A DNA stretch of 64,000 nt from Virgibacillus siamensis (GTDB lineage: Bacteria > Bacillota > Bacilli > Bacillales > Amphibacillaceae). The notes below the pieces were generated by a model. That model saw only the letters and a list, made by a program, of their open reading frames with translations, did no database searches and was not told the origin of the DNA. Shown one piece after another: positions 59,542 to 64,000 of this stretch (within the stretch, counting starts at the first letter, position 1; each line of letters begins with the position of its first letter). A program made the position numbers and the translations under genes. Location of the stretch: the NCBI RefSeq assembly GCF_900162695.1, contig NZ_FUIH01000007.1, positions 1,302,001-1,366,000 of the forward strand, written 5' to 3'.

Positions 59542-61016
59542 AGGATAATTGCTATTAAACCACCGGATCCTTCATTGATAATTCGTTCCAGTGTATCTTT
59601 CAGCTTATACCGTGCATTTTCCGGCATAAGGGCTATTTTTGCCTGAATTCCCTCCCGAACAATGGAACTTAAAGACCTTCCAAAAATGTCTGATTCCCAA
59701 ATAGATAATGGATCTTCTTCAAAATCCTGCATGAGGTATCTCACTAGTTCCTCACTCTGCTTTTCTGTGCCGATAATTGGAGCAAACTCTGATTCCACCT
59801 CAACCTTTATCATATGAATTGATGGTGCGACCGCTTTGAGTCTTACTCCAAACCTGGATCCCTGACGAATAATCTCCGGTTCGTCCAGTTCCATATCTTC
59901 AAGTGACGGTGCAGCGATTCCATAACCCGTTTGTTTTACCATCTGCAATGCCCCGGAGACCTGGTCATATTCCCGTTTTGCATGTGCGAAATCCTGCATC
60001 AATTCAAGCAGATGATCTTTGCCGCGAATTTCCTGACCGACAATTTCTTTAAGGATGTCATCATACAGATAGTCCGGAGCATGCAAGTCAATCTCTGCTA
60101 CCCCATCGCCCATCTCCATTCCAGCGAGATTTGCTTTCGCAATATAGTCATAATCCTCAAAGTCATCAACGATACTGTCCACGTCACGCAGCCTTTTGAT
60201 ATTTTGAACGGTTGACTGAATCGCATCCTGATAATTTCTTCTTAACCAGTGGTTTTCTTTCAGCACCATTACCCAGCTCGGTAAGTTAACATTTACTTCC
60301 AGGACAGGGAACTCATACAATGCTTCCCGTAGAACACTATAGACATCATGTTCCGACATCGACTCAATGCTCATCGCCAGTACTGGGATATCATATTTCT
60401 CGGTTAATTCCTGACGGTACAATTCTGTTTCCTGGCTGGTGGGACGGGTCGAGTTAACCACCATAATAAATGGTTTTCCAACCTCTTTCAATTCTTCTAC
60501 AACCTTTGATTCCGCTTCCTGATAGTCGGAACGCTCTATTTCTCCGATTGTCCCGTCAGTTGTAACAACGACTCCGATCGTTGAATGCTCCTGTATTACT
60601 TTTCTCGTTCCGATTTCCGCTGCATCATGAAAGGGGATTGGATCTTCATACCATGGTGTATTGATCATGCGCGGACCATTTTCATCTTCAAATCCTTTCG
60701 CCCCTTCAACTGCATAACCGACACAATCAACAAGTCTCACGTTTACATCCAAACCCTCATCCACGTGGACGGAAACTGCCTGGTTCGGAATAAACTTTGG
60801 TTCAGTTGTCATGATTGTTTTGCCTGCTGCGCTTTGAGGTAATTCATCATGCGCGCGTCCTCTTTCCCCTTCATCCTCAATATTTGGCAATACAACGGAT
60901 TCCATAAACCGTTTAATAAAGGTAGACTTACCGGTTCGGACTGCACCGACAATGCCAAGGTAAATATCTCCATTCGTCCGTTTCGAAATATCTTTAAAAA
61001 TATCAACTTTCTCCAA
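59538..61016 (-). CDS. spoIVA: Stage IV sporulation protein A, TTG start
   Basis: ATPase that polymerises around the forespore as the base of the coat. 492 residues; Walker A GAVRTGKST at 24-32 (K30), LVDCVGYAVEG as Walker B region, and the C-terminal anchoring segment for SpoVM ending GSGGLIAIIL. GGGAGGGGAT precedes the TTG at 61016. Made in the mother cell under sigmaE in B. subtilis. Confidence 0.97.
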   Translation of the reverse strand: MEKVDIFKDISKRTNGDIYLGIVGAVRTGKSTFIKRFMESVVLPNIEDEGERGRAHDELPQSAAGKTIMTTEPKFIPNQAVSVHVDEGLDVNVRLVDCVGYAVEGAKGFEDENGPRMINTPWYEDPIPFHDAAEIGTRKVIQEHSTIGVVVTTDGTIGEIERSDYQEAESKVVEELKEVGKPFIMVVNSTRPTSQETELYRQELTEKYDIPVLAMSIESMSEHDVYSVLREALYEFPVLEVNVNLPSWVMVLKENHWLRRNYQDAIQSTVQNIKRLRDVDSIVDDFEDYDYIAKANLAGMEMGDGVAEIDLHAPDYLYDDILKEIVGQEIRGKDHLLELMQDFAHAKREYDQVSGALQMVKQTGYGIAAPSLEDMELDEPEIIRQGSRFGVRLKAVAPSIHMIKVEVESEFAPIIGTEKQSEELVRYLMQDFEEDPLSIWESDIFGRSLSSIVREGIQAKIALMPENARYKLKDTLERIINEGSGGLIAIIL

Positions 61017-61160
61017 ACGATCCCCTCCCGATCTCCATTTCCGGTAATCCTGAATAACCTGCGAATAATTGACATTACAAGTCTATGATGTTGTCCTACC
61101 AAATTATGACTTAATTTTGCTTATAAAGAATAAAAAAGATAATAACGGATTATAGAAAGC

Positions 61161-61200
61161 AAAAATCCCTTGCAACACAATATATGTTGCGAGGGACTTA
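61161..61200 (-). terminator. Intrinsic terminator after yphF
   Basis: On the minus strand GTCCCTCGCAACA pairs with TGTTGCAAGGGAT followed by TTTT, with a single mismatch. Confidence 0.85.
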
Positions 61201-61210
61201 TTATGCTATA

Positions 61211-61939
61211 TTAATCAATTTGTGTTCGAAAAACAGGTTCTCCATTTTGGATAGTATATGGTAAAGAATAAGAAGGGACAAAGGGTGAATGCTCTGCAAG
61301 CAATGTTCGGATATCTTCGCCTTTTTTCATTTTGTGGTCATATTCTTTAAGAGCTTCATTTAAATCGATACGATAATCCACATAAAGTTTTCCTTTTGCA
61401 TCCATCACAATTGGAAGATTCTTATGCGAAAATGGACTGACAACGTAAGGTTCTGATTCCAATCCTAATTTTTTATAATCTATTTTAAATACCCCGTCTG
61501 CTATTCGTTGACCGAATGGAGGATACAGATGTTCATTACGGTACATATTTATTTTCATATTCAATTCCCGAATAGCGTCTGTAACACGCAAATCAATTAA
61601 TTTTACAGTAGGGTCTGTTTCGGCATGAATGATTGTATACTGATAAATGCCGCCGTTTTCAAAAGCCGTACCGGGGATCTCCGAAATAATGTTATGTTCT
61701 TTCAATATTTTGAAGTTAATCAGATATTTGCGGAATTTCGGGGTATCCTTGTCCTTTGTTTTTATTGGCAGTAATCCGCCTGTTTGTTCCTGATAGGAAT
61801 CAACTGCTGATTGCATCATTTTTAATTGGGCTTCATTCGGAATCTTATTTTTGGATAATTCACCTTCCGGATAAAGACAGCCGGTCAATAATATCATGAT
61901 TGTAAATGCAATACTTACCTGAACAGCTGTATGTTTCAT
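61211..61939 (-). CDS. yphF: Lipoprotein YphF
   Basis: 242-residue lipoprotein of unknown function. Signal peptide ends in the lipobox LLTGC, with the lipid-modified cysteine at residue 21. The mature part is hydrophilic with repeated PYVVSPFSHKNLPIVMDAKGKLYVDYR-like beta segments. Next to yphE and spoIVA as in B. subtilis. Confidence 0.87.
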   Translation of the reverse strand: MKHTAVQVSIAFTIMILLTGCLYPEGELSKNKIPNEAQLKMMQSAVDSYQEQTGGLLPIKTKDKDTPKFRKYLINFKILKEHNIISEIPGTAFENGGIYQYTIIHAETDPTVKLIDLRVTDAIRELNMKINMYRNEHLYPPFGQRIADGVFKIDYKKLGLESEPYVVSPFSHKNLPIVMDAKGKLYVDYRIDLNEALKEYDHKMKKGEDIRTLLAEHSPFVPSYSLPYTIQNGEPVFRTQID

Positions 61940-61950
61940 GGAAAATCCTC

Positions 61951-62148
61951 CTAACTTGTCGGTCCGCTAAAGACAATATATAAAATAATTATTCCTCCAA
62001 GCATTAAACAAAGATAGGCTAGTACTGATACGATACCTGCAAGCCAGCCTTTCAGTTTATTCCTGCTTAATACAATGAGTCCGATCGAAAGCAGAAGGAG
62101 TGCCATACCGACAAATGATATCCACATATTCATCATGCTTTGTGACAT
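61951..62148 (-). CDS. yphE: Small membrane protein YphE (DUF2768)
   Basis: 65 residues with two membrane helices (about 8-27 and 36-60) separated by a short basic loop (SRNKLKGW). Unknown function, conserved in spore formers upstream of yphF. Confidence 0.85.
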   Translation of the reverse strand: MSQSMMNMWISFVGMALLLLSIGLIVLSRNKLKGWLAGIVSVLAYLCLMLGGIIILYIVFSGPTS

Positions 62149-62280
62149 TTATTTCACTCCTGGTTCAAATTCAACATAATTGCACAACGTATTATAACAT
62201 ACTGTTACAGCTTCCCATATTTAAAACAAATTTAAATCATAAAAATGTCACAAATTGTCCACTGGCAATAATTTTATCTT

Positions 62281-62328
62281 TTCCCGGACAAATAAAATCC
62301 GGGACAGAAGGGGCTCACTCCATCCCGG
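62281..62328 (-). terminator. Two overlapping hairpins sharing one arm, after spoVIF
   Basis: On the minus strand ACCGGGA…TCCCGG (arms near 62326 and 62300) and TCCCGGA…TCCGGGA (arms near 62305 and 62282) share the middle arm, with ATTTTATTTG between. The first could act as terminator; the two are mutually exclusive. Confidence 0.5.
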
Positions 62329-62428
62329 TTTGACTAAATAAATTCCACAGCAACTCTATAATGAATGCTTGTGCGATTTATTTTATGCGATCATACTCCT
62401 TGTTGTATCCTCACTTGCCCAAATATAA

Positions 62429-62689
62429 CTACTTTTTAAACAGTTGATTCAAAGTCTGCATATCTGTAGGCATGTTGTTGTTCGTTATGGATTCCACAAT
62501 TTTATCTTCTTTAGCCTTTGAAATAGGCTTTCCGGCAATCTTTGAAAGCCTCTGAATCAACATTCTCACTGTTTTTTCATCCGAAAAATCGGCATGCTTG
62601 ACAGATTCAGCCACTTTATATATTTGGTCCGGATTTACATTTGCCTGCTGCTGAATTTTGTCAAATGGATCATTTCGGGATTCACTCAC
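62429..62689 (-). CDS. spoVIF: Stage VI sporulation protein F, GTG start
   Basis: 86 residues, helical, matching the SpoVIF family: VNPDQIYKVAESVKHADFSDEKTVRMLIQRLSKIAGKPISKAKEDKIVESI. B. subtilis SpoVIF assists late coat assembly with GerE. GGGAGG precedes GTG 62689; the ATG at 62707 overlaps the ribosome-binding site. Located next to gpsA, unlike B. subtilis where it is elsewhere. Confidence 0.87.
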   Translation of the reverse strand: MSESRNDPFDKIQQQANVNPDQIYKVAESVKHADFSDEKTVRMLIQRLSKIAGKPISKAKEDKIVESITNNNMPTDMQTLNQLFKK

Positions 62690-62748
62690 ACGCTCGCCTC
62701 CCTGCATTATTACTTCAGCATAGTATATGCAAGGTATGCGTTTACGTG

Positions 62749-63786
62749 TTATTTGGAATAATTTCCGCCTATCAAATCTGCAAGATCATCCATTTCTTCC
62801 CGCTTATTTCGATTCATCAGTTGTTCAACGATGTCACGTGGGTTTTTATTATTAAATAATATCTCATAAATACCATCTGTAATCGGCATTTCAATTTTCT
62901 GTTCCTGTGCAAACTGATGGGCTGCCTTTGCGGTACGTACTCCTTCAACCACCATCCCCATCTGTTCCAATACTTCATCGAGTTTTTTGCCTTTTCCGAG
63001 CAGGTTACCCGCTCGCCAGTTACGGCTGTGTACACTTGTACATGTAACAATCAGATCACCTACACCCGGTAATCCCAAAAATGATAATGGATTGGCACCA
63101 AGGGATGCACCCAGACGGGTAATTTCTGCTAGCCCCCTTGTAATTAATGCTGCTTTGGCATTATCACCATACCCCAATCCATCCGATATTCCTGCACCAA
63201 GTGCAATGATGTTCTTCAATGCACCTCCAAGTTCAATCCCAACAACGTCCGGACTTGTATAAACCCGAAATGATTCATTGATAAATAAATCTTGAGCAAG
63301 TTCGGCATTACCGCTGTCCAATGATGAGACAGTAACTGTTGTCGGTAATCTTTTGCCTACCTCTTCCGCGTGACTTGGACCAGACAGTACAACAATATCT
63401 TCATAACTATATGCATCCATTTCCTCACTGATTATTTGCGACACACGTTTCAGGGATTCAGGTTCAATACCCTTTGTGGCGTGAATAATTGTAGTATTAT
63501 TTTCCACAATAGGATTCAATTGTCCGCATACTTCCCGGATTGCTTTTGTTGGAACCACAAGAACGATTGCTGTTACGCCATTAATGGCTTCCTTTAAACT
63601 ATCAAATGCCTTTATTTGGGAAGGGATCTCCACGTTTAAATAACTTTCGTTTCGGTGTGTTCGATTAATTAGATCTGCCTGTTCTTTACGGTGTGTCCAT
63701 AATCGTACATCATGACCATTGTCAGACAGAACAATACTGAGTGCTGTTCCCCAGCTTCCAGCACCTAATACAGCTACTTTACTCAA
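62749..63786 (-). CDS. gpsA: Glycerol-3-phosphate dehydrogenase [NAD(P)+]
   Basis: Makes sn-glycerol-3-phosphate for phospholipid synthesis. 345 residues; VAVLGAGSWGTALS dinucleotide motif, LSGPSHAEEVGKRLPT, ELGGALKNIIALGAGI with the catalytic lysine, and GLPGVGDLIVTCTS. Follows der by 13 bases, the usual der-gpsA pair. Confidence 0.97.
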   Translation of the reverse strand: MSKVAVLGAGSWGTALSIVLSDNGHDVRLWTHRKEQADLINRTHRNESYLNVEIPSQIKAFDSLKEAINGVTAIVLVVPTKAIREVCGQLNPIVENNTTIIHATKGIEPESLKRVSQIISEEMDAYSYEDIVVLSGPSHAEEVGKRLPTTVTVSSLDSGNAELAQDLFINESFRVYTSPDVVGIELGGALKNIIALGAGISDGLGYGDNAKAALITRGLAEITRLGASLGANPLSFLGLPGVGDLIVTCTSVHSRNWRAGNLLGKGKKLDEVLEQMGMVVEGVRTAKAAHQFAQEQKIEMPITDGIYEILFNNKNPRDIVEQLMNRNKREEMDDLADLIGGNYSK

Positions 63787-63799
63787 TGATATAGCCTCC

Positions 63800-64000
63800 T
63801 TATTGACGTCTTCTTGCGAATATTTTTATTGGTGTACCTGTAAATCCAAATGCATCCCGTATTTTATTTTCAAGAAATCGTTTATACGTAAAGTGCATTA
63901 AATCAGGATCATTAACGAAAACAACAAAACTTGGCGGTTTAACAGCCACTTGAGTCGCATAAAGCACCTTCAGTCGTCTTCCTTTAACAGTTGGCGTTGG
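63800..64000 (-). CDS. der: Ribosome-assembly GTPase Der, C-terminal part (cut by window edge)
   Basis: Only the last 66 residues are in the window: the end of the KH-like domain (KGRRLKVLYATQVAVKPPSF…) and the terminal FTGTPIKIFARRRQ, both characteristic of Der/EngA, which assists 50S subunit assembly. TAA stop at 63802-63800. The GTPase domains lie outside the window. Confidence 0.95.
   Translation of the reverse strand, partial: PTPTVKGRRLKVLYATQVAVKPPSFVVFVNDPDLMHFTYKRFLENKIRDAFGFTGTPIKIFARRRQ

Noticed and set aside
1..64000. CRISPR arrays, prophage, insertion sequences, tRNA or rRNA genes
   Set aside because: No repeat-spacer pattern, transposase, integrase or phage structural gene, and no tRNA or rRNA signature was seen on either strand.

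Overview
The window reads as a low-GC, Gram-positive, endospore-forming chromosome of the family Bacillaceae. Gene order follows the Bacillus subtilis yp- region closely, from gpsB/rnpB through recU-ponA, nth-dnaD-asnS-aspB, dinG, the pan genes, dapB, qcrABC, the aro genes, hepS-menG-hepT, hup, spoIVA and gpsA to der. Sporulation genes (spoIVA, spoVIF, sspM, a Spo0E-like phosphatase gene) and a bacillithiol gene (bshA) support this. Oceanobacillus, Virgibacillus or Lentibacillus relatives are the likeliest hosts, but that is an inference from gene content only. Both window edges cut genes: an ABC ATPase at the left and der at the right.

Layout. 1-8.3 kb: ABC ATPase, about 0.9 kb of non-coding DNA with recombination-like dyad repeats, acylphosphatase, 7Fe ferredoxin, a LysM/M14 wall endopeptidase, histidine phosphatase, fused MsrAB, a VrrA/YqfQ-type protein, a LexA-box YolD gene, YozE, and a Tat operon with two TatA paralogues. 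8.3-10.4 kb: mobA, dihydrofolate reductase and thymidylate synthase. 10.5-12 kb: an accessory patch holding an unrecognised two-TM plus GAF-like membrane protein overlapping a 52-residue gene, with its own operator-like repeat and terminator, then a Spo0E-like gene. 12-22 kb: ypgQ-fhs, a cold-shock gene, a preQ1-I riboswitch with a queuosine-precursor transporter gene, the type III polyketide pair bcsA-ypbQ, ypwA, ypsC, RNase P RNA, gpsB and cdd. 22-27 kb: yppE, sspM, yppC and divergent recU-ponA. 27-64 kb: an almost uninterrupted minus-strand housekeeping block.

How the genes work together. hepS/hepT, menG and qcrABC build menaquinone and the bc complex that oxidises it, and the Rieske protein QcrA carries a twin-arginine signal that the TatAC system in the same window would serve. 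dfrA, thyA and fhs are the one-carbon/folate set. The aro block (aroC-aroB-hisC-tyrA-aroA) makes tyrosine and phenylalanine precursors. Compared with B. subtilis, aroH and trpEDCFBA are missing from this block and the TRAP regulator gene mtrB is missing from its usual place beside hup, which is a coherent joint loss or relocation. bshB1 is also missing between mgsA and bshA, ypjB looks internally shortened, and ypmA seems reduced to an 11-codon coupled leader.

Many starts were moved from the longest ORF to a Shine-Dalgarno-supported internal codon, several of them TTG or GTG. B. subtilis comparisons come from memory of that genome, not from a database search.
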